Source: Bacillota bacterium
GTDB lineage: Bacteria; Bacillota_I; Bacilli_A; RF39; UBA660
Direction: 5' to 3'
NCBI GenBank assembly: GCA_023430885.1
Contig: JAEYYH010000032.1
Location: 52,300 to 116,299, forward strand
Length of the DNA: 64,000 bases
The notes beneath the pieces were generated by a model. The model saw nothing but the letters and a program-made list of their open reading frames with translations, did no database searches and had not been told where the DNA came from. Position numbers and translations under genes: made by a program. This document shows positions 8,921-18,270 of the stretch, piece after piece. Numbering within the stretch: position 1 is the first letter of the stretch; each line of letters starts with the position of its first letter.

Positions 8921-11900
8921 CTATTTAACAATAAAATGTTTTTCTATTGTTCCTATCTTTTTAGTATCATCATATAATTCAAAAACAAATTTATACCCTG
9001 TATTTTCAAAACTAGCTGTTATCAAGTTTAATCCAAAACTGTTGTTTTCAGTTGGAGTAGCCGAAACATAATAAACATTTTGTGAAACTGCATTTAAATT
9101 ATCGCTAACATAAGAAGCTAAATCAACAATTGTATAATCTTGATTATATGCTGTTAAATTATTTTTCTTATATAATGAAACTCTTATATTTGGATTAATT
9201 AATAAACCATTTTGAGAAATATTAAACAAAACATTTACTGATTCACTTGTTTTATTTATTATACGATTTGTATCGTTCATACTAGCGTTGAAACCATATA
9301 TAGTATTCAAACTTGTTCTTGTTACATTAACTGGAATAAGTATATTTTGCGCACCTAGTTCGTCACAATATTCACCATCAATAGAAGTATAATTTGAAAC
9401 TTTCAAATAATATGTTCCTTCTGGTAAATCATCATTATTGGCATATGTTGTTACTGTAAGAGTTTTAGTAACATCAGCAATTCCATTATTTAGATTAATA
9501 TGAATCATATTATCTGATTCAGGATAATATGTAGCATTTCCTATTTTAAATATAAAATTTTTCAAATGTGATTTTTCAATAGTATTGCCATTGCTATCAA
9601 CAAGCTTTATTAATAAACCAATTTGTTTATCTTCAAAAGTTGTGTCAACTATTTTAAAATCATTTATAAACTTATAATTTAAACCACTAGTTAAATTGAT
9701 ATTAGTAGTAGAATTACTATTAAATTCTATTGCATTTCCACTATAATCAGTAGTTAATGATAAAGTAGCCTTTGTATCAGTAGCATTTACTGTAGAGTAT
9801 ATATTAAATTTATTAATTGTATTATATAAAGTTGGTCTAACATTAATATCACTTGGGCTACGTAGTTCCATAGATAAACTAACATCATTATAATTTACGG
9901 AAATGTCGGTATCAGCAAGATCCATAACAATTGTGAAATCCTCTGTAACTACACCATTATTATAATAAGTTGTTTCAGTATAATAATTATTAACTGTTGC
10001 TGTCCCTATTTCTTTAAATAAAGTAAATGGATATGTTGCTTTTTTAATACAATTTAAATCTTCAACGCCACAACTACTATTATAATTATAAATATCTGTA
10101 GCAGTTGTTATTTTATATTCATAAACTTTTTTTGTAGCATTATCTATTAAGGTTAGTTTTGTTCCTAATGGAAGAAGCATATTTGCAACTAAGTTATGAG
10201 TATAGTCTGTTAAATTAGTTGCTTCTGAATTTGAATAACTAAAGTCTATCGTAATAGTTGATTTATCAGTTATATAAGGATCTGCATTTAAATAACTTGA
10301 AGAGTTTCTTCCAATTACTAAATTTGACTCAGTATAACCATCTAAATTAATATAGTCAGTATTTATGTAAGTAACATAATCAAAACTATCCACTATTTTT
10401 ATATATACAACTTGTTTGCCAGTATTTTGTATTAATATTTCATTAGAATATGTAGTCCATTTATCATTAGATAATGCATCTAATTCTGCAGTATTTAGTG
10501 AATCATTAGTAATGTAATATTCAATACTTGATACTCCTGAAATCGCATCTGATGCATCTACTGTAATAGTTTTTTGTCTATCAATATATATACCATCCAA
10601 ATTTGATTTTAAACTTGTCCACTTATAATCATCAAGATTAACACTAGCTTTTACACCCGGCAAATCTAAAACTAATACATCAGTATTTAAATATGTAACA
10701 TTATTATCATAATCTACAACTTTAACATATATAACATAAACACCTTCTGTTGTTATTTGTTCAATATCACTATATGAAGTCCATGCTGTTATTTGAGATA
10801 TTTCTGTACTTGTAAGTGGTGTACTAGAATTGCTAATATAATAATATTTTTCTTTAACAGGGTTTAATTCATCAGCATCTTCAATACTAAAAGTAATATT
10901 AGAAGTTAATCTTAAGTTATTTAATTCATAACTTAAATTATTCCATGAATATGCACTTACATTTATATTTGCTATTGGTTTATTAATATCATCAATAAAC
11001 AATATTGGTAATGAATCAGTCTCATATATCCATGCATTTTCATTATTTGTTACGATGTCTTGAAAATCCACGAATTCATTAAAATGTAGAACACTTATAT
11101 CTACACTTTTTGTTTTCAAGTTATCTAAGGTAGTTAATACAAAATCACCATTTGTTACTCCGCCTTTTATAGCAGAAACACCATTAACATAATATGAATT
11201 GGTTATATTAACATTTGAATTATATATAGTTCCAATACTATAATCTGAAGCTGATGTATTAAATGTATTACTTATTGAAATAGCACCGGTATTATTAGAT
11301 GCAATACCAATTAAACCACCAAAATTTGTGGAAGTTATATAACCAGTATTATAACTTTTTTCTATATTAATATCATTAATACTTTTTTCGATAATACCTA
11401 CTAAACCACCGCTTATATAAGTACTTTTAATATTACCAGTATTATAAGATTGATTTACACTAGTTGAATTATTAGTAACCCCTACTAAACCCCCACTAAT
11501 TGAATAACCATATATAGAACCTTTATTTATTGTATTTTCTATTGTTGTATTGTTAGAAATTGCAACTATACCTGCAGAAACTGCGTATTTATAGGCAATG
11601 TTATAACTTAAATTAGAGAAAGTCAATGTATCCCCTTCAGTTGCATTAGTATATGTCAAAACAGGCACATTATTTAGTATATTAGTACCTAAATCAATTG
11701 AAAAGTTTCCGCCTGTTACTACTTGTCCATTTATAGTAATCGTAGCATCAGCACCATTTAAACCATCAATAACATAGTTACCAGTAATTGATGTTGAAAC
11801 AATCTCTGCACCAGTTAAAGGAATATTATTTGTTAAATCTATATAATTTGTTGTCTCATAATTTTGCATGTTTATTACAGGAGATGCTGGAGTACTACTA

Positions 11901-12619
11901 ATATTCTTTGAGTCTAAAGTACTTTTACCAACTACATAACCATCAAATAAAATATTACTTAATGAAGCATTATTAGTTTTAGACGCAATACCTGCTGTTA
12001 TTGTCCCACCATATATCATAGCATTTTCAACATATAAATTTTTAACTTCACCTTGTAAATTAGTAAATAGAGCTAATTCTTCACTAGTTTCATTAGTCAT
12101 ATATAAACCATATATTCTAAATGAATTACCATTAAAAATACCCTTAAAATTATTTAGTGAATTAAATAAATTAACTGTTCCTATTTCTGTACCAGTCATA
12201 TCCACATTATCATAATATTTATTAGTATAAGGATTAACATAATATGTATGTCCGTCTAAAATATAGTTTATTTTATTATTTTCATCATAATTAAATACGC
12301 CATTATTTATTACAATGTCGTTACTTAAAGTAAAATATGTATTATCGTAATCATTAGTTGCAAGCTGAGAATAAAAATATGCTAACTCTGAACCTGAAGA
12401 GATTAAATATGGGTCACTAGATGAACCAGTACCACTTTTATAACTGCTAGCTACACTTCCATCCCATACAGGATTAGTTATTAAAGTATTTCTATTTTTA
12501 TATCTTGCTAAAGTTGGTATACCTACGGATAATATTAAAGCAAATATTAATATTAAAACCAAATAAGTAATTTTTTGAGTTTTTGATAATTTATTAATAA
12601 AATCTATTATTACTTTCAT
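8921..12619 (-). CDS. Large surface protein with GLUG-type repeats, probable adhesin
   Basis: 1232 residues. A basic start and TM helix (about 14-34, ending GIPTLARYKN) precede DPYLISSGSELAYF, the usual entry to GLUG-repeat regions. GLUG-like units such as GGLVGVTNNST, GGLVGIIEKS and GGLIGIASNN lie around residues 340-440 and alternate with SYNTGNI strands, expected to form a beta-solenoid. After that come Ig-like beta modules (roughly 540-800) with paired sentences such as YYISNSSTPLTSTEI and YYITNDSLNTAEL, probably repeated units. No LPXTG or C-terminal TM is visible, so anchoring would be by the N-terminal helix unless processed. Strong RBS (GGAAGGG) before the ATG and an extended -10 promoter just upstream. 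Confidence 0.75.
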   Translation of the reverse strand: MKVIIDFINKLSKTQKITYLVLILIFALILSVGIPTLARYKNRNTLITNPVWDGSVASSYKSGTGSSSDPYLISSGSELAYFYSQLATNDYDNTYFTLSNDIVINNGVFNYDENNKINYILDGHTYYVNPYTNKYYDNVDMTGTEIGTVNLFNSLNNFKGIFNGNSFRIYGLYMTNETSEELALFTNLQGEVKNLYVENAMIYGGTITAGIASKTNNASLSNILFDGYVVGKSTLDSKNISSTPASPVINMQNYETTNYIDLTNNIPLTGAEIVSTSITGNYVIDGLNGADATITINGQVVTGGNFSIDLGTNILNNVPVLTYTNATEGDTLTFSNLSYNIAYKYAVSAGIVAISNNTTIENTINKGSIYGYSISGGLVGVTNNSTSVNQSYNTGNIKSTYISGGLVGIIEKSINDINIEKSYNTGYITSTNFGGLIGIASNNTGAISISNTFNTSASDYSIGTIYNSNVNITNSYYVNGVSAIKGGVTNGDFVLTTLDNLKTKSVDISVLHFNEFVDFQDIVTNNENAWIYETDSLPILFIDDINKPIANINVSAYSWNNLSYELNNLRLTSNITFSIEDADELNPVKEKYYYISNSSTPLTSTEISQITAWTSYSDIEQITTEGVYVIYVKVVDYDNNVTYLNTDVLVLDLPGVKASVNLDDYKWTSLKSNLDGIYIDRQKTITVDASDAISGVSSIEYYITNDSLNTAELDALSNDKWTTYSNEILIQNTGKQVVYIKIVDSFDYVTYINTDYINLDGYTESNLVIGRNSSSYLNADPYITDKSTITIDFSYSNSEATNLTDYTHNLVANMLLPLGTKLTLIDNATKKVYEYKITTATDIYNYNSSCGVEDLNCIKKATYPFTLFKEIGTATVNNYYTETTYYNNGVVTEDFTIVMDLADTDISVNYNDVSLSMELRSPSDINVRPTLYNTINKFNIYSTVNATDTKATLSLTTDYSGNAIEFNSNSTTNINLTSGLNYKFINDFKIVDTTFEDKQIGLLIKLVDSNGNTIEKSHLKNFIFKIGNATYYPESDNMIHINLNNGIADVTKTLTVTTYANNDDLPEGTYYLKVSNYTSIDGEYCDELGAQNILIPVNVTRTSLNTIYGFNASMNDTNRIINKTSESVNVLFNISQNGLLINPNIRVSLYKKNNLTAYNQDYTIVDLASYVSDNLNAVSQNVYYVSATPTENNSFGLNLITASFENTGYKFVFELYDDTKKIGTIEKHFIVK

Positions 12620-12673
12620 AATTACCCTTCCTTCATAAAAAAATTATAGGACTTAGTATACTTTATATAAATT

Positions 12674-12682
12674 ATTATATCA
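12674..12682 (-). promoter_or_regulatory. Extended -10 promoter for the 8921-12619 gene
   Basis: On the minus strand TGATATAAT, a perfect -10 hexamer (12674-12679) with an upstream TG, lies 55 bp before the start codon at 12619. No good -35 is seen, which fits an extended -10 promoter. Confidence 0.45.
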
Positions 12683-12726
12683 TAATATGACATATTTTGC
12701 ACCACAAATATAACTTGCAATATATA

Positions 12727-12757
12727 CAAAAAGAAACTCCTTTTTAAGAAGTTTCTT
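12727..12757 (-). terminator. Terminator overlapping the stop of the 555-aa gene
   Basis: Stem AAGAAACT / AGTTTCTT with TTTTTG following on the minus strand. The stop codon of the 12744-14411 gene lies inside the hairpin. Confidence 0.75.
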
Positions 12758-14411
12758 GCTCTTTTTTCTTTTCATTTACATTGATTTTTTCAACCTGAGC
12801 CATGAACCAGATCTTTTCAACTGTCGTTGAACTTTTCTCAATTTCATTTACTCTTAATAAGAATAAAATCTTATTTAATAGTGTCTCTAATTCATCTGGA
12901 TTTAAATTTTCTTCATTAAGATTAATATTATCCAGTCTATATTTATTCATGATAATTCTTGTAATATTTGTCTCTTCGAATACTGCAACACCATTAATTA
13001 TTATATTAGTTGGATTCATTGCAAATAAATCAAATTCATCACTATACTTTGCTACTTCTTCATGAACTGTAGTATTAAATGCAGTTTGTATTGCCTTTTT
13101 TTTAAAGTAATCAAAACTATAATATAAGTGTAACAAATCAGATACAGTTAAAGAATCATTTAGTACTTCCATAACTTTTTCTTTAAAATATTCTTGAGCA
13201 TAAATTTTATATAAATCATATAATTCCTTGGCAATTTTTATTGAATCAATTTTTAGTTTCTTTACAGCAGCACCTTTTGAAAAATCAAATAATAGTGGTT
13301 CACCACCAAATATTTTTTTATTCATTTTTTCAAGTTGTGATTCTTTTAAAGAAATTTTTGCTAGAGTTTCTTTTAGTGTTTTATTAGGATTATTTTTATC
13401 ATTACTTCCTTTAGTAGAAGAAGATTCAACTTTTGTAATTTCCTTTTCATACTCTTTCCTAAAATTTTCAATTAATGGAGTGAATTTTATATAATTATTA
13501 TATTCTTCAACATTGTTTTTTAATTTTCTTAGGGTATCATAAAACTTATCCATAAATGCTTTATCTGATATATTTGAAGAGTTAATCATTAATGAGTTGT
13601 ACGCACCTATTCTTGTCTTGCTATCTTCAAAATAACTATTCATATCAATAGCTCCTGATTTAGCTAATTTTATAATATCTGCTACACTTTCACTATCTAC
13701 TTCATTTAATTGATTATAAGCAATTTTAAGTTTATCTAAGCAATCTTGATAGCTAGTAATACTATTTTCAACCATTACTTTCTTTTGCAATTTATTAATA
13801 TAATCTGTGAATTTTTTCTCATACTTATTAATTAATTTCAGAAAATTTAGTTCTATATGCTGAATTATTTCAGGATTGACCCAATAAATTTTTTCAAATA
13901 CTTCTGATAACTTATCACAACTACATTCTTTTGCATTTTTATTTTCCAAAAAGCATGTCATATATTCATGAACATAACATGTATAATCAAAATCGCTACT
14001 TGTAAGTTTAATATCTGCTGATTCAAATTTTATTAAGAACTGATTAATTACTTCATTTAAAGAATCAAAATTAAAGTTATAATAATTGCTTATTTCATAG
14101 ATTAAATTATCAAAGCCAAGTTTTTCATTAACTGTATTTGTTGGATTTAGGATAAATCTAACATGCTCGAGTTCAGTTACATTTCTATTTAGTTTTTCTA
14201 AACTTTTATCACTGTCTTTTACATTAAAACTTTTGCTCTTTGTATCAATATATTTTTTGACAGCAGCTTTATAATCAACATATTTTTCTGTAATTGAATC
14301 TATTTTTTCATTGAATTTCTTAATGTCTCTTTTTGTATTAGTTGGCATTGTAGAAATTAAGGTTGTTTTCATTTCGATATCTTCGTCAATAAACTTCAAA
14401 AAATTAATCAT
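12744..14411 (-). CDS. Hypothetical cytosolic helical protein, 555 aa
   Basis: No signal peptide or TM segment; mostly charged and helical with coiled-coil-like stretches (about 1-80, 190-230, 300-360). Cysteines cluster in the middle (TCYVHEYMTCF, ECSCDKL, about 145-165), which could bind metal, but no known zinc motif is complete. I do not recognise the family. Its start overlaps the end of a 50-aa ORF by 8 bp, indicating translational coupling, and it lies between secreted fibre-protein genes, so an intracellular role in their production is plausible but unproven. A terminator overlaps its stop. Confidence 0.6.
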   Translation of the reverse strand: MINFLKFIDEDIEMKTTLISTMPTNTKRDIKKFNEKIDSITEKYVDYKAAVKKYIDTKSKSFNVKDSDKSLEKLNRNVTELEHVRFILNPTNTVNEKLGFDNLIYEISNYYNFNFDSLNEVINQFLIKFESADIKLTSSDFDYTCYVHEYMTCFLENKNAKECSCDKLSEVFEKIYWVNPEIIQHIELNFLKLINKYEKKFTDYINKLQKKVMVENSITSYQDCLDKLKIAYNQLNEVDSESVADIIKLAKSGAIDMNSYFEDSKTRIGAYNSLMINSSNISDKAFMDKFYDTLRKLKNNVEEYNNYIKFTPLIENFRKEYEKEITKVESSSTKGSNDKNNPNKTLKETLAKISLKESQLEKMNKKIFGGEPLLFDFSKGAAVKKLKIDSIKIAKELYDLYKIYAQEYFKEKVMEVLNDSLTVSDLLHLYYSFDYFKKKAIQTAFNTTVHEEVAKYSDEFDLFAMNPTNIIINGVAVFEETNITRIIMNKYRLDNINLNEENLNPDELETLLNKILFLLRVNEIEKSSTTVEKIWFMAQVEKINVNEKKKEQETS

Positions 14412-14556
14412 TTTTTTCTTCCACCTTCTCTTCTTGTACTATTTTTTTATCTTCGAGAAATTGTAAGAAATTAGTTATATCTTCATAAACCTTAATTAAT
14501 TCACTTAAACTAAGTGTTGATATATCAAAATTCACTTTTTCTTCTTCTTTTTTCAT
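14404..14556 (-). CDS. Small coupled ORF, 50 aa, unknown function
   Basis: The ATG at 14556 is preceded by AAGGGTG at eight bases. The peptide begins MKKEEEKVNFDISTLSLSEL and continues as one amphipathic, strongly charged helix to the stop at 14404. It overlaps the start of the 555-aa gene by eight bases in another frame, which is typical of translational coupling. The layout (short helical partner before a larger helical protein) suggests a subunit or adaptor. No family recognised. Confidence 0.55.
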   Translation of the reverse strand: MKKEEEKVNFDISTLSLSELIKVYEDITNFLQFLEDKKIVQEEKVEEKND

Positions 14557-14576
14557 TAAAATCACCCTTTTTTTTC

Positions 14577-15755
14577 TTAATTATAACCCGATAAATCTTT
14601 TATGAAATTAATTGCAATAGTAATAGCAGCACCTTTTGAATATGTTTCTAAGCTATCTATATCTTGTCCTTCAATCCAAACATAAGCTCTTACTTTTGTT
14701 ATACCACTTGGAATTTGAAAGATTGGATTTGTAAATGTAGTAGTTGTCTTTTGCAAGGCAAAATGCTCTGTATCAAGTGGTATACCTGTACCTTCTTGTC
14801 CATTTGAATGTTGAAGATTTCTTCCTTCATTTATAATGGCATATGTTGGATTGTATGTACCATCCACCAAAGTAATATCGCTTTCTTTAGCTGTCTTAAT
14901 AGATCCTTCAGAATGCGCTGTACTATTAGGTTCATAAATAACCATTTCGCAATTATTATTGCATACAATATTTTGAATATTGTTAACACTTGATTTTAAA
15001 GGAACACTTCCTACTTTTATAAGACCTATTCTCATAGAATTCATTATTCCACTCATAGAATCAATAATATCTTCTTTTGTTGCTTCATCTGTGTCAGCAT
15101 ATTTATTATAATCAAAATCAATAGCAGTATCATCATCAAAATACAGATTATCGCTTAGTGGTGAACCACTAACATTTTTTAAAAAGATATCAAATGCAAT
15201 GTAAACATTAGCAGCTGATGAGTTATTTTGATCAACTAATGTCGTATTTAATAATCGTTCACCTGGAACAATCTTTTTCTTATTTTTAACTATTTCTCCT
15301 ACATAGACATCAAATTTATCACTATTAGAATTTGGAATTCCAATAGTTGAAACAGGCCATAAACCGGCTGAAGCCCACTGATTAGTGTTGGTTGGATATT
15401 TATTCTCTAAGTCTTTAATTACACTATCTAGAGATATCTCAACTGAATCCGAAAAGTCAATACCGTCAAGTGAAATAAATAATCCACTGTTACTAGATAC
15501 GGACATATCAAGAAATTTAACTTTAACATTTAAGGATGCAGATAACCAAGCGTATGAAGAAACTATTAACAAAATACCAGTAAAGAAAATAATAAATATT
15601 AATAATCTAGGATCTATTTTCTTTATTCTTATTCTTTGACCTTTTAGTATTTTTCTAACACTTTTCTTCTTTCCTTTATTATTAATCTTTTTCTTGTTTT
15701 TAGAATTACTATTTTTCTTTACTTTTAAATTTTCTTTCGTATTTTGTACGGTCAT
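14577..15755 (-). CDS. Sheath/TasA-like secreted protein, divergent paralogue without Ig domain
   Basis: 392 residues from the ATG at 15755; the frame opens four codons earlier, but GAGGTG is correctly spaced for 15755. A very basic cytoplasmic N-terminus (about 50 residues, KKNSNSKNKKK) is followed by a TM helix ending SSYAWLSAS. The rest aligns by eye with the sheath proteins at 15885-21625: SNSGLFISLDG (theirs STDSLLLSLNG), WASAGLWPVSTIG (theirs WGGAGLFPVSSIG), VYIAFDIFLKNVSG (theirs GYVAFDLFVKNFSG), and VRAYVWIEGQDIDS (theirs IRIYIYIEGQDIDN). It lacks the C-terminal DUF5011-like domain. It is probably a minor or base component of the same fibre. Confidence 0.7.
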   Translation of the reverse strand: MTVQNTKENLKVKKNSNSKNKKKINNKGKKKSVRKILKGQRIRIKKIDPRLLIFIIFFTGILLIVSSYAWLSASLNVKVKFLDMSVSSNSGLFISLDGIDFSDSVEISLDSVIKDLENKYPTNTNQWASAGLWPVSTIGIPNSNSDKFDVYVGEIVKNKKKIVPGERLLNTTLVDQNNSSAANVYIAFDIFLKNVSGSPLSDNLYFDDDTAIDFDYNKYADTDEATKEDIIDSMSGIMNSMRIGLIKVGSVPLKSSVNNIQNIVCNNNCEMVIYEPNSTAHSEGSIKTAKESDITLVDGTYNPTYAIINEGRNLQHSNGQEGTGIPLDTEHFALQKTTTTFTNPIFQIPSGITKVRAYVWIEGQDIDSLETYSKGAAITIAINFIKDLSGYN

Positions 15756-15776
15756 AAAGCACCTCATTCAAAATAT

Positions 15777-15808
15777 AAATAAAGAGTAACCAGCTTTGAT
15801 TACTCTTA
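15777..15808 (-). terminator. Terminator after the 15885-17345 sheath gene
   Basis: Stem AAGAGTAA / TTACTCTT followed on the minus strand by TTTATTTAT. The rest of the 15756-15884 gap holds only AT-rich sequence and the next RBS. Confidence 0.7.
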
Positions 15809-15884
15809 ATTATCTTAATAATAACTAATTACTAACATAACCACTAGTCAGTATTATTTAAATATTAAATTTTATCAATCATTA

Positions 15885-17345
15885 TTATTTAACAATTACA
15901 GTTCTTGTTTTAGTGCCTACGTTTCCTGCTGCATCAGTTACTGTATATGTTATTGTATAAGTTCCTGCTTCTGCAGTATTAACTGTACCTGTTATTGCGA
16001 TATTTTCTGTAGCAATATCGCCATCTCTAGCATCCTTAGCAGTTGCTCCTGGTTCAACATAAGTTCCACCAACAGCTAATGTCATAGGATTTGCTCCTTC
16101 TAATGAGATAACTGGTCTTTCAGTATCTGGAATAGTTGGTCCGTTATAATGGATATCATCCTCAGTATATCTTTCTTTAGTGAATCCAAAATTTACAGAA
16201 ATTTTCTTACCAATTGAAGCAAAGTCATAGTTATCTATATCTTGTCCTTCAATATAAATATAAATTCTAATTTTTGTAATACTATTTGGAGCTAAAGTCA
16301 TAAATGTTGGACGAGCAGTTCCAGTATAACCTTTCATTGTATCAGTAAAATATGGATATGCTGTTAACTTAGCACTTGATGTGTAAGTGTTATATTCAGC
16401 ACCATCGTAAACATCTACATTGTCACCTGAATCTATATCAGTACTTACAGCATATGTTGGATATGCATGATCATCTGCAACAGCACCACAGCCTCCTGCT
16501 GAAGGATATGATAAATCTAATGTAACGTCTAAACCAGTTCTTGCTTTACAAGAAGTAGTGTACCAACTAATTGCATTTGCAACATGATCTATATCATTTG
16601 GTTCCCAAATTTGAGCTGTTCTACAAATACCTGTTACACCATCAGCAATTGATGGTTTTGATTCAGCATTTGCATTACAATTAATACCTGTAATCTTTGC
16701 TACATCAGTAGTAGTTCCTGCAACACGCCCTATTTGAGCGAATGCTACTCTTACAGAGTTTTCAATACCAGTGTTTTCAACACCTGTAGCAGCCACTTTT
16801 ACTGCAGAATCTGTAGTCAAATAAATTGCTTCTTCATCTAGTGGTTCTAAAGCTTCTAGATATTGTGTACCTGAGAAGTTTTTAACAAATAAATCAAATG
16901 CAACGTATCCATCTTGTTCAGCAGGTAAAGCTTCCTCACCTACTTTATAGTTTTTAACACGACTTGCCATAAGTCTGTAACCACCAGGTGTTGTTGTTAA
17001 ACTTGCTTTCTCAAACAATTGCATTCTTGAAGATTTAACATCCATAGTACCTATAGATGAAACTGGAAATAATCCTGCTCCACCCCAGTTATTAGTGTTT
17101 CCTTCATAAGAATTAGAATCTACGGTTGCTTGTGAAATTTGTACTGTTGTATCCCATGTTTGTCCATTTAAAGATAATAACAAACTATCAGTTGAAGCTA
17201 TTTCAACATCAAAACTTGATACATTAACAGTTCGCATACCAATAAACCATGCGTATGTTGAAACAGATAAAATTACAGCAGTTAAAGAAAAAATAAAAAT
17301 AAGGTTTCTAATGCGTTTTCTACGCATTTTACTTTGTTTTGGCAT
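15885..17345 (-). CDS. Sheath protein paralogue A, SipW-type leader plus C-terminal DUF5011-like Ig domain
   Basis: 486 residues from the ATG at 17345. The frame is open to 17417, but all three close paralogues begin MPK at this point and share the upstream AGAGATGTATTTATGCC. The basic N-terminus (KMRRKRIRN) and TM helix end in STYAWFIGMRTVNVS, followed by the conserved FDVEIASTDSLLLSLNG. Conserved blocks include AGLFPVSSIG, PGGYRLMASRV, QDGYVAFDLFVKNFSGTQY, CRTAQIWEPND and GQDIDNYDFASIGKK. The last ~75 residues are a DUF5011-like bacterial Ig domain (GTYVEPGATAKDARDGD through AGTYTITYTVTDAAGN). Likely a major structural subunit of an extracellular fibre. It follows the 230-aa paralogue by 19 bp, so the two are in one operon. 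Confidence 0.75.
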   Translation of the reverse strand: MPKQSKMRRKRIRNLIFIFSLTAVILSVSTYAWFIGMRTVNVSSFDVEIASTDSLLLSLNGQTWDTTVQISQATVDSNSYEGNTNNWGGAGLFPVSSIGTMDVKSSRMQLFEKASLTTTPGGYRLMASRVKNYKVGEEALPAEQDGYVAFDLFVKNFSGTQYLEALEPLDEEAIYLTTDSAVKVAATGVENTGIENSVRVAFAQIGRVAGTTTDVAKITGINCNANAESKPSIADGVTGICRTAQIWEPNDIDHVANAISWYTTSCKARTGLDVTLDLSYPSAGGCGAVADDHAYPTYAVSTDIDSGDNVDVYDGAEYNTYTSSAKLTAYPYFTDTMKGYTGTARPTFMTLAPNSITKIRIYIYIEGQDIDNYDFASIGKKISVNFGFTKERYTEDDIHYNGPTIPDTERPVISLEGANPMTLAVGGTYVEPGATAKDARDGDIATENIAITGTVNTAEAGTYTITYTVTDAAGNVGTKTRTVIVK

Positions 17346-17364
17346 AAATACATCTCTCTCTCTA

Positions 17365-18057
17365 TTATCCAACAAATTCAGAATTAAAATCCATGTGAAT
17401 TTTAATTTCTCCTCCAAGAATGTTATCAGTGCATTCTGGATCAGTTCCTTCTAACCATAAGACTATTGTATATTTGTTTTTATCACCAGGTTTAAAGTCA
17501 ACTACATGTTCATGAGCAATAAGGGTATCCGTTTCAAAAGCAACCGTTTCTTTTTCTGGATTCCCGTTACTAGACGCCTTAGCGTAGGTAATATAATTAC
17601 CGTTCTTATATACTCTAATTCTTACAGCATCGTCAAGATTTTTTATAACATCATCAATAATTATTTCAGACCAATAATCAGATGGAGTATCGCCTAGATT
17701 TTCAATATAAAAAGTGTAGGCAACGTAATTATCACCGTTGTGAGATCCGCCTTCAAAATTGTCAATGTCTTCTGGAAGCCACTTATAGGAAATATTATCA
17801 AAGCTTTCAACAATTGGTGCATATAGCTCTGTTCTAAATACTTTATAGTTAGAATCATCATAAATAACAATATTATTTTCTAAATATAAGTTCCTATCTA
17901 GTGTAATACTGAAATTACCATTGTTGTAAATAACCCTAACAACAATGTATAAGATAAGTAACAATAGTGTGAAGAAAAGTAATACTAATTTAACAATTTT
18001 CGTTATTTTTTTCTTATGTTTTCTTTTGCCAGCTCTAGCTATAATTTCATTATTCAT
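17365..18057 (-). CDS. Sheath-associated secreted protein, 230 aa
   Basis: A basic N-terminus (KRKHKKK), TM helix about 22-44, and a compact extracellular domain. VAYTFYIENLGDTPSDY and KYTIVLWLEGTDPECTD match, in the same order, the VAFDLFVKNFSGT and IYIYIEGQDIDN blocks of the larger sheath proteins, so this looks like a minimal version of the same fold. There is no Ig domain. It is the first gene of a two-gene unit with sheath paralogue A and has its own promoter. It could be a minor, capping or nucleating subunit, as TapA is for TasA; that is inference from size and gene order. Confidence 0.65.
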   Translation of the reverse strand: MNNEIIARAGKRKHKKKITKIVKLVLLFFTLLLLILYIVVRVIYNNGNFSITLDRNLYLENNIVIYDDSNYKVFRTELYAPIVESFDNISYKWLPEDIDNFEGGSHNGDNYVAYTFYIENLGDTPSDYWSEIIIDDVIKNLDDAVRIRVYKNGNYITYAKASSNGNPEKETVAFETDTLIAHEHVVDFKPGDKNKYTIVLWLEGTDPECTDNILGGEIKIHMDFNSEFVG

Positions 18058-18137
18058 TTCCTACCCATGTCCTTTATGTGTAACTTCACAGAATATTCAT
18101 ATGCATATATAGATACCCTACTATAATATACAATATT

Positions 18138-18166
18138 ATTGTAACATAGTCTAAAACATAATTCAA
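18138..18166 (-). promoter_or_regulatory. Promoter of the 230-aa / sheath A operon
   Basis: On the minus strand TTGAAT (18161-18166), 17 bp, TACAAT (18138-18143). The leader shares TAGGGTA and CATATGAAT elements with the leader of the 18271-19758 gene. Confidence 0.5.
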
Positions 18167-18202
18167 CATTTTTTTCACTACAAGTATTATTTAATTTACA
18201 TA

Positions 18203-18236
18203 AAAATAAAAGAGTAATCACACCGATTACTCTTTA
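18203..18236 (-). terminator. Terminator after the 18271-19758 sheath gene
   Basis: Stem AAAGAGTAAT / ATTACTCTTT followed on the minus strand by TATTTTTA. Near-identical in sequence to the terminator after sheath paralogue A, in keeping with gene duplication. Confidence 0.75.
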
Positions 18237-18270
18237 ATATTTTAACAATAATTAATTATTAATATAATAA

